A stretch of DNA of 64,000 nt from NCBI GenBank assembly GCA_009746045.1, contig RPFO01000448.1, positions 4,330,419-4,394,418 of the forward strand, given 5' to 3'. Made by a program: the position numbers and the translations under genes. The notes beneath the pieces are model-generated. The model was not told where the DNA came from. It searched no databases and saw only the letters and a list, made by a program, of their open reading frames with translations. The stretch comes from Mesostigma viride. Its lineage: Eukaryota > Streptophyta > Mesostigmatophyceae > Mesostigmatales > Mesostigmataceae. Every line of letters starts with the position of its first letter. Position 1 is the stretch's first letter. Shown here one piece after another: positions 11,901 through 34,837 of this stretch.

Positions 11901-14900
11901 GTTACTAGTTTATGCCCGCCGCAGTACATGGCCACGCGGTTCGCGACACTAGACGAGGGCTAGGCATGGAGGCAAGAATGCTGCGTGGTTGGTAGTTCAT
12001 CAATTAGGCAATTTTATGATTCGTAGTGGTCAAAGGCCGTCGGTTTATGGCTGTGGGGGTCATCCAATGAAGGCTGGGCATCGAGGCAAGCTGTTGAGCC
12101 ATGTAGCTGGTAGTGAAAATGGGTCCACGTAGTCAGCCCTTGTCATTACTGCTGTGTAGTCTCCCTGTTGTTATCTCCCATTGGTCGGTAGTTCATGTTT
12201 TTTCCTAGCGGCTTGTGCCACGTTCGCTAGAGTCTATTCCACCACCGGGAATAGACTTGCTGTGCGGTGCTGGGTCCGCTTGGAACACACTTGTTGTGTA
12301 CTCTCAATGAAAGATTGGGCACGATACTGGATTCAATCACAGAACCTCAACGTCTCCCTGTGTTTTGAGAGCTCGGGATAGACTCTTTGAGTGCCTTTCA
12401 AATCTCTAGTCGCCCCGCGTGAATGCAGCGACTACCATGTGTGGCCAACCCTGTTGTTGCGATTGCTTAAAAGCAACTGGGTCTTGTGATTGCTCAAAAG
12501 TCTGGTCTTGCGATTGCTCAAAAGTCTGGTCTTGGGATTGCTCAAAAGTCTGGTCTTGGGATTGTTCAAAAGTCTGGTCTTGCGATTGCTTAAAAGCATT
12601 GCCCACCGCCCACAAGCACACCCACCCACACGCACCAACATGGAGCCACACGTGCACTCACCAGTACCCACACAGTGCATTCCTCTCCCTGCATCCCTGC
12701 AGCTGGCGGATCTGTCGCGACTACGCCCTGTCACGCACCTCTCCATGGTGTGGGCGAAGAGGGTCCAGCCACCTGCCGGTGGGTGGGGGATGCCCGCTTT
12801 GTGAGCGTGCTACCGAATGGCATGCATGGATAGGCGCGTGTGGGTGGGGGGTTGGGGTTGGGGGTGGGTGGGGGTTGGGGGTGGGGGTGGGTGGGGGTGG
12901 GGTGCAGTAGGGGGAAGGGGGTGGGGGGTGGGGGGGTGGGGGTGGGGGGGTGGGGGGTGGGGGGTGGGGGTGGGGGGTGGGGGTGGGGGGTGGGGGGGTG
13001 GGGGGTGGGGGGGGGGGGTGGGGGGGGTGGGGGGGTGGGGGGGTGGGGGGGTGGGGGTGGGGGGGTGCTTAATGTAATTAGGCTTCCCTACGGTACACTA
13101 AGCTGTGAGACAAGGTTGCCTGAACATAAATGACCTTGGCTTTGTGAGCGTCGGTAAGGATGCAGGATCGTGTCAGCCGTCAGGGTTGGTCATGGTTGAG
13201 GGTCACCCTTTATGAAAGAGAGCATGTACTTGTCGATCCAGACAGTATTGTACTACTATTCGTATAGTATGTAGTTGTGGTGGCGGGCCTGTGCGTACTA
13301 TGCATACAGCCACTTGTGGCTGGTTTCCCCAGCCGTCGTGGTATACCGGGCTACGCTGCCACGTGTCAGTAGTTCTCCTCGTGACCATTTTTTTATGACA
13401 CCTGTGGCCTGCCTCCTTGGAGAGAAGGATGGGTGTCACTGCCCCCTTGTGTTTGTGCAACAACCAGGGATGGAATGCACCATAAATCCTGTATCATGGT
13501 GTGGATAATCTTGTATTACTGTGTTGATAATTTATTATTATAATATTGTTAATAATAATTCATCATTGTGTTGATAATCTTGTATTACTGTGCTCCGCGA
13601 CTGCCCAACGGGAGCACGTGAATGAAGTAATGCATTAATCCTGCCTCACCACTCCCGCAGGTAGGGGACATGCCCCTTGCGGAAATCCGCCCGCTATGAC
13701 CAGCAAAAAAACATGTGACAAGCACGACACAGCAGCTGTGCAGACACAACCTTCCTGTGCACTGTGGGTGAGCCACGTGGGTAGCCCTTTGTCCATGACG
13801 CTGACCCAGTAAGCTCAGGCGAAACGCCCCTGACAAATTCGGGGGGCAAGCCATTTCTTTCATGGGCCCAAGGGTGCAGCATGCCTGTGCAGGCGCAACT
13901 AGTAAAGAGACGTTGTGTTCATGGGCAGGTATAAAACCTCAGCATGTTGATCTACCCGCAGCCATATGCAAACGCTCGAGTCGTGTCCAACCGCATACCC
14001 TGCCGTCGCATCCTGTTCCATGCTGCCTTGTCCTGTCAACAACCGGGGGCGCAGATTCGGAGACACTAGAGAGCTTACCCCCACACACACATACAAGGGG
14101 AGGTCCAGAGGTCTGAAGTGGCAGGGGATCTGGCTGTGTAAAAAAAAAAAAAAAAAAACAGTCTCTTGGAAAAATTCCCACAAATCCTGGTTGGAAGTTA
14201 CTCACATGCTCCATCTCGCCCAGATCTGCTCTCATGGTTTTACGTGTGCCTTGTGAGGCGCACCCGGTGACCCCACACACGTAGAGAAAGCACATGTTCT
14301 CAAGTGCCCAGATCTGCTCTCATGGTTCTACGCGTGCCTTGTGGGGCGCACCCGGTGACCCCACACACGTAGAGAAAGCACATGTTCTCAAGTGCCCAGA
14401 TCTGCTCTCATGGTTCTACGCGTGCCTTGTGGGGCGCACCCGGTGACCCCACACACGTAGAGAAAGCACATGTTCTCAAGTGCCCAGATCTGCTCTCATG
14501 GTTCTACGCGTGCCTTGTGGGGCGCACCCGGTGACCCCACACACGTAGAGAAAGCACATGTTCTCAAGTGCCCAGATCTGCTCTCATGGTTCTACGCGTG
14601 CCTTGTGGGGCACACCCGGTAACCCCACGCACGTAGAGAAAGCACATGTTCTCAAGTGCCCAGATCTGCTCTCATGGTTCTACGCGTGCCTTGTGGGGCG
14701 CACCCGGTAACCCCACACACGTAGAGAAAGCACATGTTCTCAAGTGCCCAGATCTGGTTGCATGTCGTACATGTGCTCCCTCTGCGCAGACAACGGCACG
14801 TGCGACATCAGCTGCGTGCTGACGATCGCGGTGACGGAGGAAGAAGCGTCGGGGATACGCCTGACACCCGACGAGTACTGCGACTCCCAGTGGGTGGACC

Positions 14901-15019
14901 CTCGCGCCGTGGTGGATGACCACTCGTATCATCCAGCACTGCGCCACGCCGTGCGGTCCGTGTGCATGATGCACCTCGCTGCTAATGTTCATGGCACATC
15001 CCGCCCATGTGTTGCATGA
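8966..15019 (+). CDS. Nudix hydrolase, GDP-mannose-hydrolase-like box (9 exons)
   Basis: Exons: 8,966-8,999; 9,120-9,166; 9,608-9,622; 9,737-9,765; 9,953-10,019; 11,223-11,248; 11,770-11,854; 12,703-12,778; 14,790-15,019. All introns are GT-AG and the phases join into one 202-residue frame. The Nudix box spans 78-100: Gly78, Glu84, Arg92, then V-L-R-R-E97-L-G-M. Two acidic positions of the canonical REUXEE are replaced, as in the modified box of GDP-mannose mannosyl hydrolase (NudD). A preceding FLGKR and PDWWFVGGR, and a later WVDP and YHPALRHAV, also fit that fold. The likely reaction is hydrolysis of a nucleotide sugar or related NDP-X; the substrate is not provable here. The start is uncertain: an upstream exon or transit peptide may exist. 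The exon 2 donor (GTTCCG) is weak. Confidence 0.88.
10020..11222 (+). other. Nudix intron 5, no coding content recognised
   Basis: This 1.2-kb intron contains a C-rich tract (10,128-10,175) and AT-rich unique sequence. I see no other gene in it. Confidence 0.5.
12456..12600 (+). repeat. 24-bp tandem repeat (~6 copies) in Nudix intron 7
   Basis: About six copies of a GATTGCTCAAAAGTCTGGTC-type 24-bp unit run head to tail between exons 7 and 8. The outer copies end in AAGCA instead of AGTCT. The length is a multiple of three, so both strands stay open and give spurious DCSKVWS-like or EQSQDQTF-like frames. Confidence 0.85.
12840..13068 (+). repeat. G-tract array, strong G-quadruplex potential
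   Basis: About 230 bases of the plus strand are almost purely G with single T interruptions (GGGGGT-like units). It starts about 60 bp downstream of the exon 8 splice donor at 12,779, so the Nudix pre-mRNA would carry dozens of G-runs in intron 8. Any effect on splicing is speculation. Confidence 0.9.
14221..14748 (+). repeat. 88-bp tandem repeat, six copies, in Nudix intron 8
   Basis: Units begin with CAGATCTGCT at 14,221, 14,309, 14,397, 14,485, 14,573 and 14,661, with the next partial at 14,749; the period is exactly 88 bp. Copies differ by few substitutions. The array ends about 40 bp before the exon 9 acceptor at 14,789. Each unit includes ACACACGTAG and GTTCTACGCGTG, a short imperfect inverted pair. 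Confidence 0.95.
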
Positions 15020-16723
15020 TAGCCTACCCCACCGCTTCACAAGGGAATTCCTGTACAAATGATTGGTTGAATTTTGCTAGCCAAAAGTGGCTGCCCTGAG
15101 ATTGGGGATCATTGTCGTCGTGTGCAAGTCACATGCATTCTGTGGATGTTTATGCATGACAAAGCATGCGTGCTCTGGCGTTAAGGTCAACAGTTAGTGG
15201 CTCCGTGGACCGCTCGTGGATGTCATGCCTAGGTTGCGAGGCTGCCGCCGTGGTTTGTTTGGGAAATCTATTCTCACAATCTCAGATTTCCAATGAACTT
15301 GGCCTGGTTTGTGTCTGCCTAGCGCATGCACCCCTCCCTTTCTCCTTACACGCCTCAAGTGTGGATGCTTACTGGCCCATGACTGGTTCATTGCTTTTGC
15401 ATCATCCATGGTGCATTACTGCCGACCCACCACCTATGCAATAAATCTTGTGTGCACGCAGGGCGCTGTTAACGGCTTGGGAATGGGACAAGCTGATCCA
15501 ACGCATGCAGGCAGGGGCTTCAGATGATGCTATCGGGGCCGACTGCAGACGCGTACTTTCTACATTAATCAACGGTTGACGATCATAAAGGTCCACCATG
15601 CACCATTGGCTGACGGCGAGGCCGGCAAGATGCTGTGCGGGGATAGTTTCCAGTATTGTTACCACAAAGTGCAGCTTCCATTCGTGGGAAGCCACAAGCA
15701 AAGACGGCATCGGTTTATGGTATTGTAGGATCCTCCTGGGCATCACAGCGCATGCACAAGCTGCACAGGATGACTGCTTGCAAGCACTCCTCCGGTTCTT
15801 GGAGCAGCCAGTCCCAGTGCTGGCCATCAGCCTGCGTCTTCTAGAGCCACCTCCCCTCTAAAGCATCTGCTTTGCGTCAGCCTAGCTATCAAGGAGACAA
15901 AACCAGCGCAGGCCAGAAATCGGGAGAATCCGGCCGGACCATGGTAGCTATTGCTGTATTGCACCCACAGAACTTTGCACCCGCACCATGATGCGGAGAA
16001 CGCGCTGTGGCCTGCCCACTTGTGGCAGTGAGTAAGAAAAGCTAGTATACAAGCTAACGTCGAGGCACCCTCCCTCCTAGCTTGTTGTGTACAGGGGTTG
16101 GAGGTGTACACCTTTATCGGCACGCCCACAGTCACGTGCTTATTATTGATTAATGGCATGTTTTACTACGTACCCTATAGTAGGGAGCGCTTGCTGCATT
16201 CATGCATATTACATCTCAAGTTTATACAATCAACTGCACAACGATAGCTGGCCGCGGGCAGCATAGTGATGTCGGCCTTTTATACCTATGGATAGGAAAT
16301 ATGTTCTCCCCTCTCCATTTTTCTGGAATGGTAAGGATGGTCTCACAGTTATCTGGATCTGTTAGGGATAGCCAACTGATGGCAGCACACGGGCTAGTTA
16401 ACGGGAGCCCTGCCCAATGGGAAACTAAGATCTTATTTCAACCAATATCTTGGGTAAGATAATGGCAGGCTCGAGCTACCATGGTCCGGATTCTCACGAT
16501 TTCTGGCCTGCGCTGGTTGTCTCCATAATATCGGGTGCCCCGAGGTCCCCGGTATCGCATGCCCCCAGGTCCCCCTCGTGAGCTGTTCTCTGAGACCCGC
16601 TTGCTCATGCGACCAGCGCACACAGGAAAACGGTCCGAGTTGGATCCACGGTCTGCACATGCTCTCGCAACCAGCTAATGAACTGTGGATTGAGATCTGA
16701 GCGGACTCATGTGACCTGCTAGC
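15020..16723. other. Convergent intergenic region Nudix/MRPL46
   Basis: Both flanking genes end here (Nudix stop 15,017-15,019; MRPL46 stop 16,724-16,726). Apart from the TIR element at 15,891-16,524 I see no gene. Single-frame ORFs of 60-140 codons in this stretch lack family resemblance. Confidence 0.55.
15891..16524. mobile_element. ~635-bp TIR element (non-autonomous DNA transposon candidate)
   Basis: Long inverted arms at 15,892-15,949 and 16,474-16,524 share, from outside in, GGAGACAA, CCAGCGCAGGCCAGAAATCG, GAGAATCCGG and ACCATGGTAGCT, with small indels. The interior has no transposase-like frame, so it is non-autonomous. No clear target-site duplication is visible. Related terminal sequences recur near 6.7, 6.85, 7.1, 7.36, 27.25, 28.2 and 30.3 kb, so this is a dispersed family. 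The superfamily is not determined. Confidence 0.75.
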
Positions 16724-24032
<7,309 letters not shown>

Positions 24033-25500
24033 TCTTGCATTTGGTACACTCCAGTAACAATCAGTGCGGATGGTGGGTAAGCCCGAAAGAAAAAGGGCAA
24101 ACCTATCCTACCATGCAAACATATCCTACTGCTTGAAGCAATACAATGTTGTCGATCTGGACAAATTTACGAGCAAACGCTCACTTCCGCTCATGCCACT
24201 GAGGCGGCATTAGTTTGGTAGTGCATTACATACAGTAATGAACGCATTTCGTGCAGCTCTTGTTACGTTGCTTGCACCAGCCGGCGCAGCATGCTGCCAA
24301 CTGCCAACTGCCAATTAGTGCCAGCATGCGCCAATGTTCATTATTCTTTGTTCTGGCAGCCTGCACGCAATGTACACGTGGTCGCAAGCAGTGCCCTGCG
24401 GGTGAATCTTGTTCTGACCGTTGTACCAATGGGGCCCTAGTTTCTACAGTACAGTACTGTACTGTACTGTACTGTAGAAACTTTCCAACCAGGGGCAGGA
24501 CAGTGGTCTTTTCATGTAGGGACCTCTGCTGTCCTTGGGCGGCGTGGGAAACAACAACAACAACAACAACAACAACATGTAGGGATATCCGGCCCACGGC
24601 CACTACAGAGCTGTATAGATTCTCTGCTGCCCTTGGGCGGCGTGGGACACAAAAACAACAACAACAAGAGTAAAGTACAGTACAAGAACGGGGGCTTCGC
24701 CCCCGGGCCCCCGGTAGTAACCAATATTGTGCCTGTCCGGCGTTTGTGGCCGGTCTCCGGCCGGACACGTCACCTACTCTACTACAACCGTCTACGGAAC
24801 GTGTGCACATTTAGGGCCCACTGAACGCGAGCAAATATTCCAGTCCGGGCGACCAACTGGAGTGAAAATCTGTGAAAATCGTACGCTAGTTCCCGGCCAA
24901 TCGGAGATTCTGGAGACATTTGCCCTTCCCATTGCGCTACGGAGATGTGCGACTGAGGCCGTAAGCATTTGTAACCGTTGGGGTAACACAGCGAACACGT
25001 CTTGCACTTTGTTCACTGTGCGATGTTCAGACGGAGGTACGTGTAAATTACGTATGCGTATATCATTGCTTGTGCGTTAGGTTTAGTTGTGACATTTATT
25101 GAGCGTTACGGAAGCATTTATATTTCATTGGTAAGGCAGGGAGGACCATGAGCGCGACATTAATCTATTCATCCATTAATTTATCACAACCGGTTATACC
25201 GTAGGACAATTTACAGTAAAGTTGGTCGCCCGGAGTGGAAGCAATATATGCATTCATTGAGAATATTAGAGGCGGGTGAGAATGGCATGCAACATAGGGA
25301 AATTAAGGGGACTCGGCGCGGCGAATTTTTTCCGCGCCAAAAAAATTCCGCGGTACCCTCCGTACCGTGAAAAGTGGGTGCACGGTGCGCGCACCCCTTG
25401 CGGAAGTGGCCATGGCGACTGCTTTTAGACGAAACGTGACAAATCTGGCTCGCGGAAAGCAGAAAAAATGCTCGATTGTTGGAGAAAATTAGTTACTGAT
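24033..25500. other. MRPL46 upstream region; no other gene recognised
   Basis: The MRPL46 promoter should lie in the first few hundred bases, but no core motif is obvious. The stretch contains the hairpin/word element at 24,440-24,715. A 17-base string, CGCTAGTTCCCGGCCAA, near 24,886 recurs near 28,805. Confidence 0.45.
24440..24715. repeat. Word/hairpin element (GTACAGTAC plus GC hairpin)
   Basis: 24,440-24,481 is a perfect inverted repeat with 18-nt arms and a 6-nt loop built from ACAGTAC words. A (CAA)n tract lies at 24,550-24,576, and GGGCGGCGTGGGA occurs twice (near 24,537 and 24,637). Then AGTACAGTACAAGAAC leads into GGGGGCTTCGCCCCC (24,690-24,704), a GC hairpin followed by GGGCCCCCGGTAGT. 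The architecture parallels the satellite hairpins at 33,896 and 34,841. Confidence 0.65.
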
Positions 25501-25714
25501 TCTACTTTATGGTGGGATGGTTGCGATCTATAATGTCGTGGGCTTTTTTTCTTTACCATCGGCAGGGGGGTCCGGCCTGAATTTCTGTCGGGATGAATAA
25601 AGTATAATGGATGCCTGCAGGTGTGATTGTCGATTGTTGCCAGTTTTGATGGTCCTAATGGAAGCTAGTTTAATGATGTTTCTAAAGCCGTAAAAATTCC
25701 CGCTGCTATCCTTA

Positions 25715-25926
25715 CCTTTCCCGTCATTTTGCGGTAAGATAACATTAGGCCTGCGCGATGCGCGCCCGACCTCTCCATGAAAGGGTGGCCTTTCTTGTGC
25801 GCCTGGGCACGAATAAATGCCCGTTATGGTACGTTCTTGTATTAAACGTCCTAAGATAGCGCTTTCCTGCTTTCTTAGCTCGTTGAGCGTAAGCTTTTTG
25901 CCTTCTTTCCGGCCAGATGCAGCCAT
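25715..25926 (-). CDS. Possible first exon of an unrecognised gene
   Basis: A minus-strand Met at 25,926 opens a basic, charged stretch (MAASGRKEGKKLTLNELRK at its start) of about 70 residues. It ends at GGGAAAG followed by GTAAGG, a good splice donor, near 25,715. I do not recognise the protein, and no continuing exon was found toward 24 kb. It could equally be a transposon fragment or chance. Confidence 0.2.
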
Positions 25927-25949
25927 GAACTTGCGGGTCCTGGCGCTGC

Positions 25950-27190
25950 ATCGCTAGATTCCTGGATGTTTTTTAGCAAGTTCGTCTGTGACGTGGCTGG
26001 CTTGCTGCAGCGCGTGGCCCACAACCTGTCGGGAAGGTGTAATGCTTTTATTTACATGCTTCTCTGAAATTTCTTTTGCTTTATAGACAGTTGTGTTCGA
26101 GGAAATTCACGCGGTCTTCCTAAGCAGCGGCATCATTTTCCCCAGACACTGACGAGCTGGCACCTGTCTCCTAAAGAAAGTGGCTCGTCCTTGTTAGAAA
26201 GGAGGCAGTGTGCATTTTGCGGGACACAATGCTTTGGTGGCACATGCGTCAGGTAGGTTGTTCCAATGGTCTCTTCACCTTTCCCACTGAGTAAATGATA
26301 GCCTTTGTCATGCTAACCAGAGCAGCTAGCCACAGGTTGGCTGGATAAAAAGTCAGCTTATTTTCTCTTTATATACTGCATGTGTGGTCCTCCACATGTC
26401 CGGCTTGTTGGGCATTTTGGAACAGGGTTTTTAATGTGTTGTTGGGTGGAACAACTTGGTTGTTGGCACAAAATCGCACATTATTAGCCTGAGATAGGCA
26501 TGACATATGCTGCTCAGGCGTGTCGTCCTACCAGCCTTGTTGATAAGGGTAGACTCACAAGGCTGGCTGTGCCGATGGAGGGGTGGGGCGTATGACGCTC
26601 CGGACATCCTCCTCACACTCCGTGATCAAAGTGGGCATGTTTTTGGGTGTCTAGGGTAGCAAAACAGATGTCATTTTGGCTCAGCACTAGCTCAATTCTC
26701 TTTTAGCGTCTACCCAGGTGGCATCACAGGAAAATCAATAACTTGAGCTACGCTTGTCAGAATGAGCTCAAATTTTGGCAGTGTGTTTCCCCCCACTCAG
26801 TGGAATTTAAAATGTATGGATGACCCAATCTGATGTGTTAATGATTTGATTTATTTTTTTTTGCTAAAAAAAGTACCCATTTTGCGGGAAAATTAATAAC
26901 TCAAACAAATGTGACCATTTTGGCCATGTAAATAGCCCAGCTTTTAAAAAAGTGGGGGAACTTTGCAGAAATGTATGGGCAGGTCATTTAGACAAGTGGT
27001 TTGTCTTGGGCAAAATATCTCATAAATAGCGTCTTTTTCTATTTTTAGCTCGCCACCGGTGCGTGGTTGGGGGTAGTACCCCCAACAAGTGGTGGTATGA
27101 ATGTCCAAACATCATATTTATGGTACCCAATCATCACTAGATGGTTCCCATGTGCATTGGAACTGATACTCACTAAAGTCTGTTTTTCAG
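25950..27190. other. No feature recognised
   Basis: AT-rich, apparently unique sequence. I found no exon, RNA gene or repeat array that I can support. Confidence 0.4.
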
Positions 27191-27287
27191 GCTTTTGGAC
27201 GTGCGAGTCCCCTTAAACCCCGAAAAGAAGAACCTGAAATATATGTATCAAGGAGACAACCATGTATACCTGGCATTATATACTGCT

Positions 27288-27760
27288 TTACCAAAGATGC
27301 CCTCTACCTACATGCAGTTTCACCCATGGAGTATGCCCCTTAGATCAACCCCTGTCACGCAGTGCGTTACCAATGATGATAGGTATTGGGCATACGTACA
27401 TGCAGCTTCACCCATGCCGTACGCCCCTCAGGTCAACCCCTGGCACGCACCGTGCCTTACCAATGACCGGACAGGTAAGGAGTACCTAGTGCAGTTTCGC
27501 CCATGCAGTATGCCCCTGAGATCAACCCCTGTCACCTTTCTTTCCAGCACAACCCTTTGGTAAGAAACCAAAGCTTGCCACAAGGCCAAATTCAATATAC
27601 GCATACGCATAATGCAACCTACGCATACGCAAGATATGTATACACATAACATACAGCCTTACCAATGATACTCCCTACCTGCATGCGTTTCACCCGTGCA
27701 GTATGCCCCTCAGATCAACCCATGTCACTTTCTTTCCAACACATCCGTTTGCTAAAAATA
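27288..27760 (+). repeat. Degenerate tandem repeat, ~80-95 bp unit, about 4 copies
   Basis: Copies share TTACCAATGAT, GCAGTTTCACCCATGCAGTA and TGCCCCTCAGATCAACCCCT; they begin near 27,288, 27,366, 27,456 and 27,659. A 19-bp duplication (GCCTCCAAGCACAGTGAA) follows at 27,776-27,815. Confidence 0.7.
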
Positions 27761-28362
27761 CACAAGCTGGTGAGCCTCCAAGCACAGTGAAGCCTCCAAG
27801 CACAGTGAAGCCGGTGCTAAGAAACGTTTAATTGCCTCAATATTTACATACAACTGAGCAGCCTGCAGCAAACACCTTCCAACAAACCACTCAAAAACCA
27901 CTCGATAAAACCCCGACAGCCGACATGTTTCGCTTCTTAGCAACGTTATCAACGTGAGGTTATGCCTTCTTTCCCGTCAGATAGCGCCAGATCCCTTGCC
28001 ATGCCGCCCTGCAGCGCCGCCGGAGTTTTAATGATGTTATCTACGTTGCATGCCTGTGAGGTGTCAAGGCGCGAGCCACCACAAAAGATGATCCCACCAC
28101 AAAGTAGATCCCACCACGAAAGGTATCGTCCCTCGCCCGGGGGCATAAGAAAGGGTCCGAATTCTCCCGATTTCTGGCCTGCGCTAGATGTCTCCTTGAT
28201 AAAAATTTTCCCCCTTCCATGCAGGACGCGCATCCCGCGAGACTGGTGGCGCAAACCGATAGTTATGGAAATCTTGACGTAAAGCAGCACACTTTCGACT
28301 CAAAGGCCAGTATAAACGCTTCCTTGCCGTTGATTGAATCCCACAACACCTGACTTTTCAAA

Positions 28363-28792
28363 ATGCACAAACAACATCATTCAACGACCTTCTTTCACGA
28401 GTTCGCATGATTTCTCTGCATTCCGCATGCTATCGTTGTCTTCGTCCCTTCGTGCCTTCGTTGCATCCGTTAAAATCTGTTGAAATCATTGAAAGCAACG
28501 CTACCGAGCTGTCCTTTGGCACGCAGCGACTGCGGTCGCCACGACACGCAAAAACCAGGCAGCAACCGGGCAACATGCACAAACAACACCATTAAATGAC
28601 CTTCTTTAATGGAAATCGTGCGAATTCTCTGAATTCCGCATGCTATCCTTGTCTTCGTCCCATCGTGCACTCGTTGCGTCCGTTGAAATTATTGAAACAA
28701 ACCCTTAACGAGCTGTCCTCTGGCACGCAGCGACTGCGCAGTCGACATGCAAAGTGACGAACCAACACGCAGCGACTGGGCAACAATTCTGT
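28363..28792 (+). repeat. 212-bp tandem duplication
   Basis: Two copies start at ATGCACAAACAAC (28,363 and 28,575). They share ACGACCTTCTTT-like, GCATGCTATC, GAGCTGTCCT and GGCACGCAGCGACTGCG segments, with roughly 80% identity by eye. They sit directly before the satellite region. Confidence 0.75.
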
Positions 28793-28905
28793 GGTCAAAC
28801 TGACGCTAGTTCCCGGCCAATAACCGGGCAACAACCCCACCACGTTTGTCGCACACATACCGCTTGAATCGGTCGCAATGCCGAAATTCTGTGGTCAATA
28901 GGCCA

Positions 28906-29207
28906 CGCTACTCGAATACGGAAGAGTTTGCGCAACACTTTTGGCAAGAGTTTGGGCAAACAACTTTAGGCACGCCAGCCAAAACGCTGTCTGACAAAAG
29001 TTTGGCCGCAATGGTGGCACAAATGGGCCAAACTTTGCCGCGCAACCAGTGGACGCAACCAAGCCAACGGCACGCATGTAAGGGAACCCCTACGGTCGAC
29101 CCCCCAATCGCGGTCGCCGCGGAACGCTACTCGCACGCGGCAACAGTTTGCTTTTAGGGTTTGCGCAAACAAATCGCTGTCTAAAATTGTAATATAAAGG
29201 GCAACAA
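28906..29207 (+). repeat. F-type satellite fragment
   Basis: It is rich in AGAGTTTG/CAAACT words and ends TATAAAGGGCAACAAG, as do the F parts at 34.8 and 35.56 kb. It is joined directly to the A hairpin of unit 1 at 29,208. Confidence 0.7.
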
Positions 29208-33892
<4,685 letters not shown>

Positions 33893-34837
33893 ATCGGGGG
33901 CTCCGCCCCCGAACCCCCGCTACTTGGCAGATTCTGTGCCTCAACGGCTTTTTGTGCCTCAACGGCGAGTACCAGCACAGCCGTACACTCCCGCTCACAC
34001 AGCCCGCCCACTAGCAAGACAGCCGAACCTGTACGGCAGGCCACATCCTGTGATTCCATGGATTACGCCACGATTCCATGCAAATTCATGGTGCCGGACG
34101 GTTTGCTGGCCTATTTTGGGAAGCCGGTGGCTGAACCGAACCGCAACTAAACCTGGTATGTCAGCACGTCAGGTCCGTCCGTCAGCTTTCTCGCTTGAAG
34201 GTGGGTCCTCTACACAAAAGGAGGGTCCTCTATCATATGGCCCCGTTTGTTAGTAAGATGGTGGGGTGGGTCCTCTACAAGAAAGGAAGGTCCTCTATCA
34301 TATAGCCCCGTTTGTTAGTAAGATGGTGGGGTGGGTCCTCTTGACGTCTGAACTCGTTTTGTTCACTGAGCAAATGTTCGCTGTGTCAGGTCCGTCCGTC
34401 AGATTTCTCACTTTTTGCTAGCAACCGCCGAATACCCCTTGAATCTGTCCTCTCCTCGCCGTTTTCCTTGCCAACTTCCCTCGTCCGTTCCAAACGCCTA
34501 GGCCAATTTCAAGCTCAACTCGAAACGCAAGGCTTAGGCGCTTAGCTACTCGGAAAAATTAACCGTTACGACGCGGTTACGGCCGTTTGCACTCGAAACG
34601 CTTTTACTGATTGTCGGTTGGCACGCATTTGTTTGGCTACTCGTCTTAGAAGAGTTTGGGCGCCGGACGCTACGCGGTGACAGGCTGCTAGAAAGCCTAC
34701 GGACGCGATCTGCGTAAAGATTTTGTGGAAACAAATTGTGCGTTCCGATTTTTGCGCTACTCGGGTACGGACAACGTTTGCCGGAAGAGTTTGCGGAACA
34801 AATGGGCCGACATAAAAGTAGTATAAAGGGCAACAAG
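33893..34837 (+). repeat. E-F monomer, copy 1 (945 bp, with insertion)
   Basis: It begins ATC plus the hairpin GGGGGCTCCGCCCCC (33,896-33,910) and ends TATAAAGGGCAACAAG. Relative to copy 2 it has ~217 extra bp (34,197-34,413), flanked by a 29-bp near-perfect direct repeat (34,168-34,196; 34,385-34,413). The insert holds two copies of a GTGGGTCCTCTAC...GGTCCTCTATCATAT unit that reappears inverted at the end of the window. Confidence 0.82.

Noticed and set aside
14221-14748. CRISPR-like regular repeats
   Set aside because: The 88-bp units are contiguous with no variable spacers; the context is a eukaryotic intron.
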